DNA of 64,000 nucleotides from Chryseobacterium jejuense (GCF_900100075.1 NZ_FNEG01000001.1:992001-1056000), one strand, 5' to 3'. Shown: positions 1-9,699, counted from the first letter of the stretch. The notes: generated by a model from the letters alone, not told the origin. Numbers and translations: made by a program.

Positions 1-790
1 CATAAATGACAGAAGGAATTCCACGCATAATTTCCACTTTTTCAATCTGGTCTGTAGAAATACTACGCATATCTACACCGCTTGTTAGATTAAGCCGTCT
101 TTTCAGACCGTTATTGCTTTTATCTAAAAAATCATAGGTATACTGAAGATTGGCACTGGAGTTCAACGGGGCACCATCTACCAGAAATGTGGTTCCCATG
201 GCAGAAGTATTGTAATCATTACCAGGATTACCGGTTTCCCGAAGACTGATTTTGTTCACCTGATTGAGAAGAGGATCTCCGGATCGCCCTCCGGGAAGAA
301 GCTCCAGAAGATCAGTAAAACTGGAAGGTTGCAAATGCTGCATAGCGCGTTGGCTAATCACTGAAGAAGAAGTTAATCCTTTACTTTCTTTGGCCGTAAT
401 AATTACTTCTTCAATAGAGTTGATTTTGTCTGCCAGCGTAAAAGTAAATACTTCAGGTTTTGTGATGATAATCTTACCTGAATATTGAATGATACCATTT
501 TTACGGATTTCAACAGTATATTGACCTGGAAGAGCAGATATAATGGCGAATCCTTTATCATTGGTAGATGTGGAGTATATATTTTTATCGGATAGAACTT
601 TAATTTCTGAACCATTTGCCGGTTCGGAATGGTTATTCCTAACTTCAAATGACACTGTAGCAGACCTGTCTTGCGATTGGGCTGTTGAAAATGTAGCGAG
701 AAATAGAAATGTGAAAATCTGTGTTTTTAAAGGGAATCGTGGATCGTTATGTACCATCAGCATTTTTCTTCCGGCAAAGGTAGGAGGCAT
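1..790 (-). CDS. TonB-dependent outer-membrane receptor, N-terminal part (cut by window edge)
   Basis: The reverse strand is open from the window edge to position 790. After a hydrophobic signal peptide ending near STAQS comes a short beta-sandwich-like region of the carboxypeptidase-regulatory type, then a TonB-dependent plug: a TonB-box-like stretch (IEEVIIT), the plug motif LLPGGRSGDP, VDGAPLN, and the edge-proximal VEIMRGIPSVIY. This is the normal order for a Bacteroidota TonB-dependent receptor, which imports siderophores, vitamins or other ligands across the outer membrane. Only about 263 residues are visible, so the barrel and substrate class are unknown. In-frame ATGs lie at 790, 763 and 757; those at 763 or 757 put the signal peptide closest to the N-terminus and may be the true start. 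Confidence 0.85.
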   Translation of the reverse strand, partial: MPPTFAGRKMLMVHNDPRFPLKTQIFTFLFLATFSTAQSQDRSATVSFEVRNNHSEPANGSEIKVLSDKNIYSTSTNDKGFAIISALPGQYTVEIRKNGIIQYSGKIIITKPEVFTFTLADKINSIEEVIITAKESKGLTSSSVISQRAMQHLQPSSFTDLLELLPGGRSGDPLLNQVNKISLRETGNPGNDYNTSAMGTTFLVDGAPLNSSANLQYTYDFLDKSNNGLKRRLNLTSGVDMRSISTDQIEKVEIMRGIPSVIY

Positions 791-1191
791 TAAATAAGAT
801 ATCTAATTTTATTTAGAATAATTTAAAATAATTGATAAAAATCATTTTGCTTGCTTTGTATTCATTTCAATTTTCAGATTTAGAAATTAAGGTTAAAATG
901 CTTATTTAATGAGTTTTTATGAATCTTTAAATAAAGCTTATTGAGCTTTTATTCTAATTTGTATTGTTAGAGTTATTTCTGCTTGATGAATGTGTGGTCC
1001 GGTAATTTGTGATTATTGTAATGCAAAATTTTATTTTCATGATACTTGATTTTTACGGAAGAAAAGCTGGAATCAACTTTATTGATTCTTTGTAAACATA
1101 TGTGTAACCTCATAGTTTCATCAACAACAAAGTTGGATCTCTTTGCTTCCTTAAAATATAACAATCTGCTAGATAAAAGCTTTGTGTAGAA
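791..1191. other. intergenic region, no gene seen
   Basis: About 400 AT-rich bases lie between the receptor start and the terminator of the hydrolase gene. A 79-codon reverse frame (973-1212) exists, but its translation has no recognisable domain, no signal peptide and runs into the terminator hairpin. It probably holds the receptor promoter; I see no palindrome, Fur-like box or RNA gene that I could defend. Confidence 0.5.
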
Positions 1192-1224
1192 AACAACAAA
1201 AAAGCACCCCATTGCTGGAGTGCC
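1192..1224 (-). terminator. rho-independent terminator of the secreted hydrolase gene
   Basis: On the reverse strand a 7 bp stem (GCACTCC with GGGGTGC, one G-T pair) with a 6-base loop is followed by a run of six T. It sits about 40 bases after the stop codon of the gene at 1263-3218. Confidence 0.85.
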
Positions 1225-1262
1225 AAAATTAACTTGAAAATGATATATAAAAAGGATTGATG

Positions 1263-3218
1263 CTAGAGTTTAACTTTTTTATTGATTGTTTTTCCGTTGG
1301 CAAGAGTCATTTGTACTACATATACTCCCGGTTCCATACTTTTCGATTCAAATTGCTGGGCATTTACTTCTTGCTGATGAAGCAAAGCTCCGGAAATGCT
1401 GTAAATACTGATCGTTTTAATATCATTATTAGCTCTGGCCCGGATTTGCTTGTTCAGTGTAAAAATGTCTGTACTGTTTTCCAATCTGCTGCCTCCAAGA
1501 TTCTTATTGAACTGCAGATTATAATATGGTGTAGCTACTTCGAATGTGTATTTCTGAGGATCCAGACTTTTTAAATTGATCCCACCGTTTTGCTTATATT
1601 GATCTTTGGAAATGGTTGTAACCAAATTTTTATTCTCATCAAAAATATGAACAGCTGAAAGTTCATCCCCATCTATCTTTAGTTTTAAAACCGCATTATT
1701 TTCGGATTGTACAATTTCATTTTCCGCCACTTCTTTAGGGGTGTTTTTAATGTATGGAAGCATCTTTTCCTGATTATTTTTCGATACTTTTAACAGATAT
1801 ACACCATCATTTAAAGAAGATAAACTACGGTCATTTGCAGTTCTGCTGGTTGCTTTCTCTTTATTGAAATCATTAACTTCAACCAACTGCATATTTCCAA
1901 GATCAGGTTTTATCTGAGATGAAAATAGAGTAGGTGTTTCTGATGAAGCTTCTGCTGATTGTTTCCCAAAAATAGATCCCACCGCAGCCCATTGATTAAA
2001 AAGTCCACCGCTTCTTAAGGTATTAAACTTAGCATTAGAAGCAAGAACGAATGGAACAATACCACCCACATGGCCAATAGGTCCCCAGTAGAAAGAATCC
2101 AGTTTATATTTGTTAAGATCCCACCATGCATAATAACCACGCTGTACATCAATAGTTTTGGAGGTGTTTTCCGGCGGAATGGCAAGGTCGACAGTAGAGT
2201 GACCTAAAGTCATAGGTGTTTTATTGTACCAGTCATAAACATCTTTTGGCTTTAGACATTGTCTGAATTTATGATTGGGGTTATTGGTGACCTCATTAAC
2301 AAAATTAGTTGTGAAGAGTTTTCTCCATAGAAATGGTCCCCAGAGTAAACCGCCGTTATCCTGAACAACGTGATAGTTATATTTGTCAAGATATTCTGCT
2401 GAAATAACTTCTGAAATATCATTCGTATAGGTTTTATATCCTATATTATTACAGCTGTGGAGCACATTGGCAAGAAATGAGGTAAATGGGTAAATATCCT
2501 TTTCTAAAACACCTTTCTTTAAAGTGGTTTCGGACATATCATAAGGACCGTCACCCATATAAGCATATTTAAACTTTAAATTGCCAGGATTGGAGACATT
2601 TAATCTTTTTAAAGTAGACATGGCTGCATGTGCTCCTTGTGAATAGCCTGCCAGGAAGTATTCATCGTAACGTTTTATTCCCTGTTGTGCCAATACCTTA
2701 TTGGCTGCCGTAACAAAATCAATAGTGGCGCCAGATTCAGTAGCATAATCTACATATGGATGTACGCCATCTCCGTCTCCCATCCCTACATAGTCAGGAG
2801 CCATTAAAATATAACCGTTGAGTACATAAGAAAGTTCCACCACGAATCCTGCGGTTAATGTTCCTTTAAAATTAGAAGGAACATTATGTCTGCTATCAGT
2901 AGTCCCATGGTCTGAAACTACTGTTGAAAGCTTCATATTAACATTGGGATACATGAGAAGACCTGTTGCTTTTACAAGGATGTTTTTTTCATTTTTGGTG
3001 TAATAAGTTATTTTATATCCTTTTAAACCTACATTGAAGCCGTTCAGATAACTTACAAAATCAGGAGCGTTTTGTTCACCAAGATTATTAGCAATGAAAT
3101 TAACTACTCCTTGGGGAGTTAAGTCCAGTTTTTGCTCAGCACTTATAAGATCTCCTGCCTGTTGTGCTAAATAGAAAGGTGCAGTGAGCCCTAACAAAAA
3201 AGTTGTTATTTTCTTCAT
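1263..3218 (-). CDS. secreted alpha/beta hydrolase with T9SS sorting domain
   Basis: The 651-residue product starts with a signal peptide (MKKITTFLLGLTAPFYLAQQ). An alpha/beta-hydrolase domain follows, with the nucleophile elbow GYSQG at residues 191-195 (Ser193) and the upstream stretch YILMAPDYVGMGDG typical of secreted lipase or peptidase-like hydrolases. The last 75 or so residues form a type A Por secretion sorting domain ending in GVYVVQMTLANGKTINKKVKL-like beta strands, so the protein should cross the outer membrane by the type IX system. Substrate (lipid ester, polyester or peptide) cannot be read from the sequence. The gene is alone between its own terminator and that of the acyl-CoA dehydrogenase. 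Confidence 0.85.
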   Translation of the reverse strand: MKKITTFLLGLTAPFYLAQQAGDLISAEQKLDLTPQGVVNFIANNLGEQNAPDFVSYLNGFNVGLKGYKITYYTKNEKNILVKATGLLMYPNVNMKLSTVVSDHGTTDSRHNVPSNFKGTLTAGFVVELSYVLNGYILMAPDYVGMGDGDGVHPYVDYATESGATIDFVTAANKVLAQQGIKRYDEYFLAGYSQGAHAAMSTLKRLNVSNPGNLKFKYAYMGDGPYDMSETTLKKGVLEKDIYPFTSFLANVLHSCNNIGYKTYTNDISEVISAEYLDKYNYHVVQDNGGLLWGPFLWRKLFTTNFVNEVTNNPNHKFRQCLKPKDVYDWYNKTPMTLGHSTVDLAIPPENTSKTIDVQRGYYAWWDLNKYKLDSFYWGPIGHVGGIVPFVLASNAKFNTLRSGGLFNQWAAVGSIFGKQSAEASSETPTLFSSQIKPDLGNMQLVEVNDFNKEKATSRTANDRSLSSLNDGVYLLKVSKNNQEKMLPYIKNTPKEVAENEIVQSENNAVLKLKIDGDELSAVHIFDENKNLVTTISKDQYKQNGGINLKSLDPQKYTFEVATPYYNLQFNKNLGGSRLENSTDIFTLNKQIRARANNDIKTISIYSISGALLHQQEVNAQQFESKSMEPGVYVVQMTLANGKTINKKVKL

Positions 3219-3264
3219 ACCGTGGATTTTTACTACTGTTAATGTAGTATTTTTATTAATTCCT

Positions 3265-3272
3265 CAAAAATA
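3265..3272 (-). promoter_or_regulatory. -7 promoter element upstream of the secreted hydrolase
   Basis: On the reverse strand the octamer TATTTTTG matches the Bacteroidota -7 consensus TAnnTTTG about 47 bases before the start codon. No convincing -33 TTG is at the right distance. Confidence 0.4.
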
Positions 3273-3330
3273 TTCAGACATTAATAACTATTCATCGAAT
3301 ATTAAATTCTCTGAAAGGTGAGTAAAATAA

Positions 3331-3358
3331 AAGAGTCTGATCCAAAGACCAGACTCTT
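3331..3358 (-). terminator. terminator of the glutaryl-CoA dehydrogenase gene
   Basis: A 9 bp perfect stem (AAGAGTCTG with CAGACTCTT) encloses a 10-base loop and is followed on the reverse strand by TTTTATTTT. It lies about 20 bases after the stop codon at 3379. Confidence 0.85.
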
Positions 3359-3378
3359 AACTCTATATTTTTCTTTCC

Positions 3379-4557
3379 TTAGAAAGCGTTGATACCTGTA
3401 ATATCTAAACCGGTGATTAACAAATGAACGTCGTGAGTTCCTTCATAAGTAATTACAGACTCCAGATTGGCTGCGTGTCTCATCATTGGGAACTCGCCCA
3501 TGATACCCATACCTCCAAGGATCTGTCTTGATTCTCTAGCGATATCAATAGCCATTTTTACGTTGTTACGTTTAGCCATTGAAATTTGTGCAGGAGTTGC
3601 TTTATGAGCATTTTTAAGATTTCCTAACTGAAGACATAATAACTGAGCTTTTGTAATCTCTGTTAAAAATTCAGCTAATTTTTTCTGTTGAAGCTGATAA
3701 GACCCGATTGGTTTGCCAAACTGCTTTCTTTCTTTAGAATACTGAACTGCTGTACAATGACAGTCAATAGCTGCTCCGATTACTCCCCAAGAAATTCCAT
3801 ATCTGGCTGAGTTCAGACAAGATAAAGGTCCTTTCAGTCCTGTAACACCCGGAAGTAGGTTTTCTTTCGGAATTTTTACATCATTAAATACCAATTCTCC
3901 TGTTTTGGAAGCTCTTAAGCTCCATTTATTGTGTGTTTCCGGAGTAGTGAATCCTTCCATTCCTCTTTCAACAATTAATCCTTGTATTTTTCCTTCTTCA
4001 TTCTTTGCCCATACCACAGCAATGTCGCAAAGAGGGGAGTTGGTGATCCACATTTTTGCACCATTCAAAAGATAGTGGTCTCCCATATCCTTGAAGTAAG
4101 TTTCCATAGAACTTGGATCAGAACCGTGATTAGGCTCAGTTAATCCAAAAGAACCAATCATTTCTCCAGCAGCTAATTTTGGAAGATATTTCTTTTTCTG
4201 TTCCTCAGAACCGAACTCATTAATAGGAAACATTACCAAAGAGCTTTGTACTGAAGCAGCAGAACGTACTGCAGAATCTCCTCTTTCTAACTCCTGCATG
4301 ATAAGACCATATGAAATCTGGTCTAACCCAGAACCTCCATATTCGACCGGAATATAAGGTCCTAATGCCCCGATTTTTCCTAACTCTCTCATAAGGCCAG
4401 GAAGATCAGTATGATTTTGTGCTGCCTGGTCAATCTGCGGCATTACATAACTTTCAACCCAATCTCTTACAGATTGGCGGATCAGTTTGTGTTCTTCAGT
4501 AAGTAAAGCATCAATTCCATAATAATCAGGGATGCTTGTAAGAGGATAATATGACAT
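3379..4557 (-). CDS. gcdH: glutaryl-CoA dehydrogenase
   Basis: A full-length 392-residue acyl-CoA dehydrogenase. The C-terminal motif YEGTHDVH (residues 371-378) followed by ITGINAF is characteristic of glutaryl-CoA dehydrogenase; the Glu of this motif (E372) is the catalytic base in the family. The FAD-binding stretches FGLTEPNHGSD and WITNS are present. The enzyme oxidises and decarboxylates glutaryl-CoA to crotonyl-CoA in lysine and tryptophan breakdown, in the cytoplasm, passing electrons to an electron transfer flavoprotein. No other lysine catabolic gene is adjacent, so it is likely transcribed alone. Confidence 0.93.
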   Translation of the reverse strand: MSYYPLTSIPDYYGIDALLTEEHKLIRQSVRDWVESYVMPQIDQAAQNHTDLPGLMRELGKIGALGPYIPVEYGGSGLDQISYGLIMQELERGDSAVRSAASVQSSLVMFPINEFGSEEQKKKYLPKLAAGEMIGSFGLTEPNHGSDPSSMETYFKDMGDHYLLNGAKMWITNSPLCDIAVVWAKNEEGKIQGLIVERGMEGFTTPETHNKWSLRASKTGELVFNDVKIPKENLLPGVTGLKGPLSCLNSARYGISWGVIGAAIDCHCTAVQYSKERKQFGKPIGSYQLQQKKLAEFLTEITKAQLLCLQLGNLKNAHKATPAQISMAKRNNVKMAIDIARESRQILGGMGIMGEFPMMRHAANLESVITYEGTHDVHLLITGLDITGINAF

Positions 4558-4685
4558 GATTTTTTGATTTTGTTAAAAATAACATTTTTCGTGGTGTTTA
4601 AGAAATTTTTTTGAAAACTTATCTAAATGCTGGTTTTCAAATAGATAATATGGATTTTTCCTGTTTAAGGGATAAAATTCATATT

Positions 4686-5474
4686 TTAAACCTCCTCATC
4701 ATTGGAGATAGGATACTGATTAGTGGAATTATGAACCTCAGTCTTGAATTTATACAGGTACGGAGCCTTGTTAGCAGAACCATCATATAATTTTTCCAAT
4801 CTGTCAAGGATATTAAGGCTTAAAATTTTTCGTTGGAAATTATTTCTTCTGAATTTCTGTCCTAAAATTGTCTCATAAAGAGCCTGAAGGTCCTTCATCG
4901 TAAATTTTTCAGGAAGAAGATTACTGGCTGCTACTTCAGTGTTGATATTCATTCTCAGATATTCCAGCCCGGTTTCTATAATTCTGTCGTGGTCAAATGC
5001 CATCTTGGGAAGATTGTTCACTTCAAACCATTCGCAGCTTTCATTAAAAGCATCGGGAAAAGTATTCGTAAGCGAAAAATCGATAAGACTGCAGTATCCT
5101 ACCGTAATAAACCTTTGAAAGATCCAGTGATCTTCAGGTACTTCAATCCCTTTATTTCTAAGGAGGATTTGGTGAACATTATTTTCTGTACGATCAATTC
5201 TTCCAAACGTATGGAATTGCTTCAAAAATAAATCTTTAAGATGCGTTCGTTCATACAAAACCCGCTCTGCAGCTTCCCGAAGGTCTTCATCATTGAAAAC
5301 AAAACCACCCGGAAGTGACCACAGATCCAGATCATGATATTTTAATAACAGGACTTTCAAAATATTATTGTGAAAGCCGAATATCGTACAATCTACAGAA
5401 AGATGAGCAACGAAATCCTTTGTGTCGATCAGTTCCTGAAGCGTTTCTTTGCTTTTTGTGTCTTTGATTTTCAT
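4686..5474 (-). CDS. Nudix-domain transcriptional regulator (NrtR/AraR-like) of the glycan locus
   Basis: The 262-residue protein joins an N-terminal Nudix fold (about residues 20-150) to a C-terminal winged-helix region (about 175-250). The Nudix box at residues 56-78 keeps GG and a first Glu but has RVLYERT where catalytic enzymes have REUxEE, so it is probably a sensor and not a hydrolase. Bacteroidota regulators of this build control arabinose, xylose or glucoside genes by binding a sugar or nucleotide effector. It follows the MFS transporter gene by 23 bases and is divergent from the susCD-GH30 genes, which supports a role as local regulator. The effector is not known. Confidence 0.8.
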   Translation of the reverse strand: MKIKDTKSKETLQELIDTKDFVAHLSVDCTIFGFHNNILKVLLLKYHDLDLWSLPGGFVFNDEDLREAAERVLYERTHLKDLFLKQFHTFGRIDRTENNVHQILLRNKGIEVPEDHWIFQRFITVGYCSLIDFSLTNTFPDAFNESCEWFEVNNLPKMAFDHDRIIETGLEYLRMNINTEVAASNLLPEKFTMKDLQALYETILGQKFRRNNFQRKILSLNILDRLEKLYDGSANKAPYLYKFKTEVHNSTNQYPISNDEEV

Positions 5475-5497
5475 GATTGTAAAAATAAAACTATTTT

Positions 5498-6685
5498 CTA
5501 TATTTTCTTTTTTGAGACGTTAAAATACATCAAACTAATCACAAAAAGAAGAATTACAGAGCATAAAATATATAATGGATAAAAGTTTAAAAGCTGCTTC
5601 CCAAAGAGTATAGCCATAATAATAGAACTCACCGAGCTGCCCAGGGAAGAAAAAATAACAATAAGTGAAGTAAACAGATTGATCTTTTCTTTATCAACCA
5701 CAGCAATCATTTTTGAATTGACAACAGGGTAGAGTGGTGAAAGAAATAAACCTATCACCGGAAACAAAAAGAGAATGAGTCTTGAATCCTCAGAATCAAA
5801 ATACTGAATTCCTAAAATCGTAAGCAATAAAGCGATGATAAGAGAGATGCATGTAATATAATATTTTGATAATGAATATCTACGGATAATATTGGCTGTA
5901 ACGGTTCTTCCTGCATAGGAAAAAAGAGCAAGGAAGGAAGTGGCCTGAAGGGCAAAAAATGAATTGACTTTCAGATGATTTTTGTAAAAAGAGGGCAGCC
6001 ATGAATTAAACCCCTGTTCTACAAAAACAATAAAGAAGATCACAGCAAGAAATAAACCTACAACAGGTGTTGTAAATCCTGATAATTCTGTGAATATACT
6101 TTTGTTTTCCGATGGCTTAGACTCTGTTATTTCTATTTTTGAAAGAAGGAATATGGTGATGGCAGATAATACCGCAATGAGTAAAAACCCAAACCTCCAG
6201 AATTCGGAATAGGAGCTTGAAATAAGCCATCCAAAACCTGTATTCACCACAAAAATCCCAATCATAAATGAAGCTTCCACGCTGTTCATGGTTTTCGCCA
6301 AAGATTTTTCATCCCCAATATTGTTCCTGATGATTCCAAATACGCATATTTTACCAATGGCAAAACAGGCTCCAATGATGGCAAACCATACTTTATAAAA
6401 CCAGAACTCTTCAATAAACGGAAGAAGACAAGAACAGAATCCTACTATGGCCAAAGCTGCAATTAAAGCTTTTTTTGTTCCTGTTTTATTGATGAAACTC
6501 ACTGCAAAAAGAGAGATGAAAGCAATAGGCAGGTCTTTGAAGGATTCCAGAAATCCCAGTTCTCCATAGGTAATATTGGCATCTGCAAGCTGAAGGATAA
6601 TAAGTCCCATACAGTTTAATACCATTGAGAAAATAAGGAAGGTCAATTTTAGCGGGAGAGAAATATTAGAAAGCTTAGTGGTCAT
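5498..6685 (-). CDS. MFS transporter of the glycan locus
   Basis: A 395-residue polytopic membrane protein with about twelve hydrophobic segments and a charged cytoplasmic loop near the middle (SKIEITESKPSENK). The length and fold fit the major facilitator superfamily; the first segments resemble sugar transporters of the FucP/GlcP group, but no substrate motif settles this. Its position, divergent from susC and in an apparent operon with the Nudix regulator, suggests it brings the mono- or disaccharide product of the GH30 enzymes across the inner membrane. Confidence 0.8.
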   Translation of the reverse strand: MTTKLSNISLPLKLTFLIFSMVLNCMGLIILQLADANITYGELGFLESFKDLPIAFISLFAVSFINKTGTKKALIAALAIVGFCSCLLPFIEEFWFYKVWFAIIGACFAIGKICVFGIIRNNIGDEKSLAKTMNSVEASFMIGIFVVNTGFGWLISSSYSEFWRFGFLLIAVLSAITIFLLSKIEITESKPSENKSIFTELSGFTTPVVGLFLAVIFFIVFVEQGFNSWLPSFYKNHLKVNSFFALQATSFLALFSYAGRTVTANIIRRYSLSKYYITCISLIIALLLTILGIQYFDSEDSRLILFLFPVIGLFLSPLYPVVNSKMIAVVDKEKINLFTSLIVIFSSLGSSVSSIIMAILFGKQLLNFYPLYILCSVILLFVISLMYFNVSKKKI

Positions 6686-6806
6686 TTCGGGAGTTAACTT
6701 TATTGAATTTTTATAGCTTTTTGTGAATAATTAATGCGAAGATATGGCTTTTAACCCTCAATAATAAACGAAATTTTAAAATATTTATTAATATAATGTT
6801 AATTAA

Positions 6807-6843
6807 TTGAAAAAAAATATATTTTTATTGTCTCAATTTGAGA
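6807..6843 (+). promoter_or_regulatory. candidate promoter and operator of the susCD-GH30 operon
   Basis: A TTG at 6807-6809 is followed 23 bases later by TCAATTTG (6833-6840), close to the Bacteroidota -7 element TAnnTTTG. The perfect 6 bp inverted repeat TCTCAA-T-TTGAGA (6831-6843) overlaps that -7 element and ends 20 bases before the susC start. A protein bound there would block transcription, so this is the best operator candidate for the divergently encoded Nudix regulator. The link is inference from position. Confidence 0.45.
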
Positions 6844-6863
6844 ATTAAAACAAATAGCTGTAT

Positions 6864-9689
6864 ATGAATGTAAGAATATCGAGAAGTCTAGGAGTGATTG
6901 CCGTCCTCTATTTTACGGCTAACTTCGGTGCCCAGACCAAAAAGGACACGATTTCTAAAGAGAACAAAATAGAAGAAATTGTAATGATAGGGTATGGAGG
7001 AGTTAAAAAACAAAATCTTACAAGTGCTGTTTCTACGGTAAAAGCTGATGCCTTTGATGACAGGCCCATTTACAATGTAGGACAGGCTTTGCAAGGGCAG
7101 GCTGCGGGAGTCAATGTCATTCAGGCTTCAGGAAAACCGGGAGCCGGGATAGAGGTTAAAATCAGAGGGAACAATTCTCTTTCTTCATCAGTAAGTCCAT
7201 TGTATGTGGTGGATGGTATACAAACCAATGATATCAACGGAATCAATACGGATGATATTCTCGATATGACCATTCTTAAAGATGCATCTTCCACTGCGAT
7301 TTATGGGATCAATGGTTCTTCTGGAGTAGTCATTATTACCACCAAAAAAGGAAAACAAGGAAAACCCCAGCTTAATTTCAATGCCTATTGGGGCGTTTCA
7401 AAAGCGGTAAAAAATATTGATGTTCTGAATTTAGATCAGTATAAATCTTTACTTTCGGATATTAAGGCAAATGGTGGTTCGGATTACCTTTCTACCGTTA
7501 ATAATCCAAGATATGCCGGAATTGATACAGACTGGAGAAAAGAAGTTTTTCAAACCGGTTTTGATCAGAACTATAATGTCAATTATTCCTTCGGAAATGA
7601 AAAGGTAAAGGCGTACACAGCTATAGGCTATCAGGATATATCAGGAATCATTAAGCCTTCCAAGTTCCAGAGAACGTCTGTGAAAATGAATTTGGATGCT
7701 GTTCTTGCTCCATGGCTTAAGCTGAATTCCACCGTTAATTATTTCTTTACTTCATTGGCCAACACCAATGATAATTTAAGTACAGCCAGAGGCGGGGTGG
7801 TTCTGAGCGCCTTTAATACTCCTAGCTTTTTACCAGTCTATGGAGATCAGATTAATTTTAATCCTACGGACAGTGTTGTTTACGATCAGACAACAGGACA
7901 GCTGAATGATGGTTATAAGCCTGGACAGTTTGCTCCCAATCCGTATCAGTCTTCATGGGAAAATCCGGTGGCTTATCAATCCAGAAAGGATAAAACTCTT
8001 ACGCAGCGTTTTTTAAGCAATGTAGGGCTTGAAGTAAAGCTGCTGGATAATTTGATATGGAAACCAAGCATCTCATTTGACATGACTGATTCCAGAAATA
8101 CCAAATTTACAGACGGATATCAGACCAGTTACGGAAGATCAAAAATGGGAATTGGTTCTCAGGAATATTATCTGTATCAGGAATATAATTTTGAAAACAC
8201 TTTAGCGTATACTTTAAAAAGAGGTGCTCATGATCTTTCCTTATTGGGAGGAATGCAGATCGCCCAGAAAAGCATCAGAACCCAATATTTTTCCGGGGAG
8301 AAATTTCCAGAAGGCACGGTGAATTTTTCCTATGATGCAGCATCAACTCAGGGAGGAGATAACCATAAAGAGATAGGAAGAAACCTTTCTTTCTTTGGTC
8401 GGGTTTTGTATACTTATAATGGCAAATATTCCTTAATGGGAGTCTTCAGAGAAAATGCCTATTCCGGATTAGCTTCCGGGAAAAAATGGGGATTCTTTCC
8501 GGGAGTGTCAGCTTCATGGCTGGTATCTAAAGAAGATTTCCTTGCAGACAATAAAGTCATCAGTGAGTTAAAATTAAGAGGAGGCTGGGGACAAACCGGG
8601 AATGTCTCAGGAGTACCGGCATATTCACACTTTAATTTATTTGATCCTTATTGGTCAAATGGGGTTCCAGCCTATAAAATATCACAGTATGACAGTGATA
8701 TCACCTGGGAAACAACTACTGATACGAATGTGGGATTAGATTTGGCCTTTCTGAATAATCGTATCAGATTTACCGCAGATGCTTACAGAAGAAAGACAAC
8801 CAACCTTATTTTCCCTTATACAATGGGGATTTTAACGGGACCTATTTATAGAAATGCAGGATCACTGGAAAACAAAGGGTTGGAATTTTCATTAAATACA
8901 GTAAATATTAAGAATGAAAATTTTAGCTGGAGCAGCTCATTTAATATTTCATTTGCTAAAAATAAAATTTTAGCATTTGAAAAATATCTCAACACTGTTG
9001 ACGCCATCAATATAGAGAGTGTGGGAGGAAAGGTAATTCGTTTTCAGCCTGGTCAGCCGTTAAGTACATTCTATGGGTACAAAGTGGATCGGGTAGATCC
9101 TAATACAGGAGATTTGTTGTATAAAGATACGAATGGAAATGGCTATCTGGATGTAGATGACAGAACAGCCATTGGAAATCCAAATCCAAAATATACTTTC
9201 GGTTTCAGCAATAATTTTACCCTGAAAAACTGGTATATGGACATTTTGATAACAGGTTCTGTAGGAAATGATATCTATAATGCTACTCGTTTTGACCTTG
9301 AAATGATGAACGATTATAAAAATCAGTCTACGGCTGTATTGAACCGATGGACAACGGTGGGGCAAATTACAGATGTACCCCGTGCCAATTCAGCATCAGC
9401 ACAGATGATCTCAGATAGATTTGTAGAAGATGGATCTTATCTGAAACTAAAAGCAGTGACATTAGGATACAATTTTATCAATCCTATTAAAGGAGTCAAC
9501 AAGCTTAATGTATATGCAACCGGACAAAATATTTTTACCATCACCAATTATTCAGGGATGGACCCGGAAGTGAATGCATTCAGCCCCAACAGAGGGACTT
9601 CAGGAGCTGAGAGAGCTGTTTTTGGAATTGATTATGGAACCTATCCTCAGGTAAGAACGTTTATCATTGGATTAAAAGCTAATTTCTAA
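6864..9689 (+). CDS. susC: SusC/RagA-type TonB-dependent glycan importer
   Basis: A 941-residue outer-membrane receptor with a signal peptide ending at NFGAQ. The TonB box region (KIEEIVMIGYG) and plug signatures (ALQGQAAGVNVIQ, GAGIEVKIRGNNSL, SPLYVVDGI, ILKDASSTAIYG) are those of SusC proteins; the C-terminal beta barrel ends in GTYPQVRTFIIGLKANF. It works with the SusD lipoprotein as the lid of an oligosaccharide import complex. Unusually, the carboxypeptidase-D-regulatory-like domain that most SusC proteins have between signal peptide and plug is absent: the TonB box begins about 13 residues after the signal cleavage site. First gene of a four-gene run with tight spacing. Confidence 0.95.
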   Translation: MNVRISRSLGVIAVLYFTANFGAQTKKDTISKENKIEEIVMIGYGGVKKQNLTSAVSTVKADAFDDRPIYNVGQALQGQAAGVNVIQASGKPGAGIEVKIRGNNSLSSSVSPLYVVDGIQTNDINGINTDDILDMTILKDASSTAIYGINGSSGVVIITTKKGKQGKPQLNFNAYWGVSKAVKNIDVLNLDQYKSLLSDIKANGGSDYLSTVNNPRYAGIDTDWRKEVFQTGFDQNYNVNYSFGNEKVKAYTAIGYQDISGIIKPSKFQRTSVKMNLDAVLAPWLKLNSTVNYFFTSLANTNDNLSTARGGVVLSAFNTPSFLPVYGDQINFNPTDSVVYDQTTGQLNDGYKPGQFAPNPYQSSWENPVAYQSRKDKTLTQRFLSNVGLEVKLLDNLIWKPSISFDMTDSRNTKFTDGYQTSYGRSKMGIGSQEYYLYQEYNFENTLAYTLKRGAHDLSLLGGMQIAQKSIRTQYFSGEKFPEGTVNFSYDAASTQGGDNHKEIGRNLSFFGRVLYTYNGKYSLMGVFRENAYSGLASGKKWGFFPGVSASWLVSKEDFLADNKVISELKLRGGWGQTGNVSGVPAYSHFNLFDPYWSNGVPAYKISQYDSDITWETTTDTNVGLDLAFLNNRIRFTADAYRRKTTNLIFPYTMGILTGPIYRNAGSLENKGLEFSLNTVNIKNENFSWSSSFNISFAKNKILAFEKYLNTVDAINIESVGGKVIRFQPGQPLSTFYGYKVDRVDPNTGDLLYKDTNGNGYLDVDDRTAIGNPNPKYTFGFSNNFTLKNWYMDILITGSVGNDIYNATRFDLEMMNDYKNQSTAVLNRWTTVGQITDVPRANSASAQMISDRFVEDGSYLKLKAVTLGYNFINPIKGVNKLNVYATGQNIFTITNYSGMDPEVNAFSPNRGTSGAERAVFGIDYGTYPQVRTFIIGLKANF

Positions 9690-9699
9690 ATTATTTACA

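Noticed and set aside
973..1212. 79-codon reverse open frame next to the hydrolase terminator
   Set aside because: It overlaps the terminator hairpin, has no domain or signal peptide and AT-rich composition typical of chance frames.
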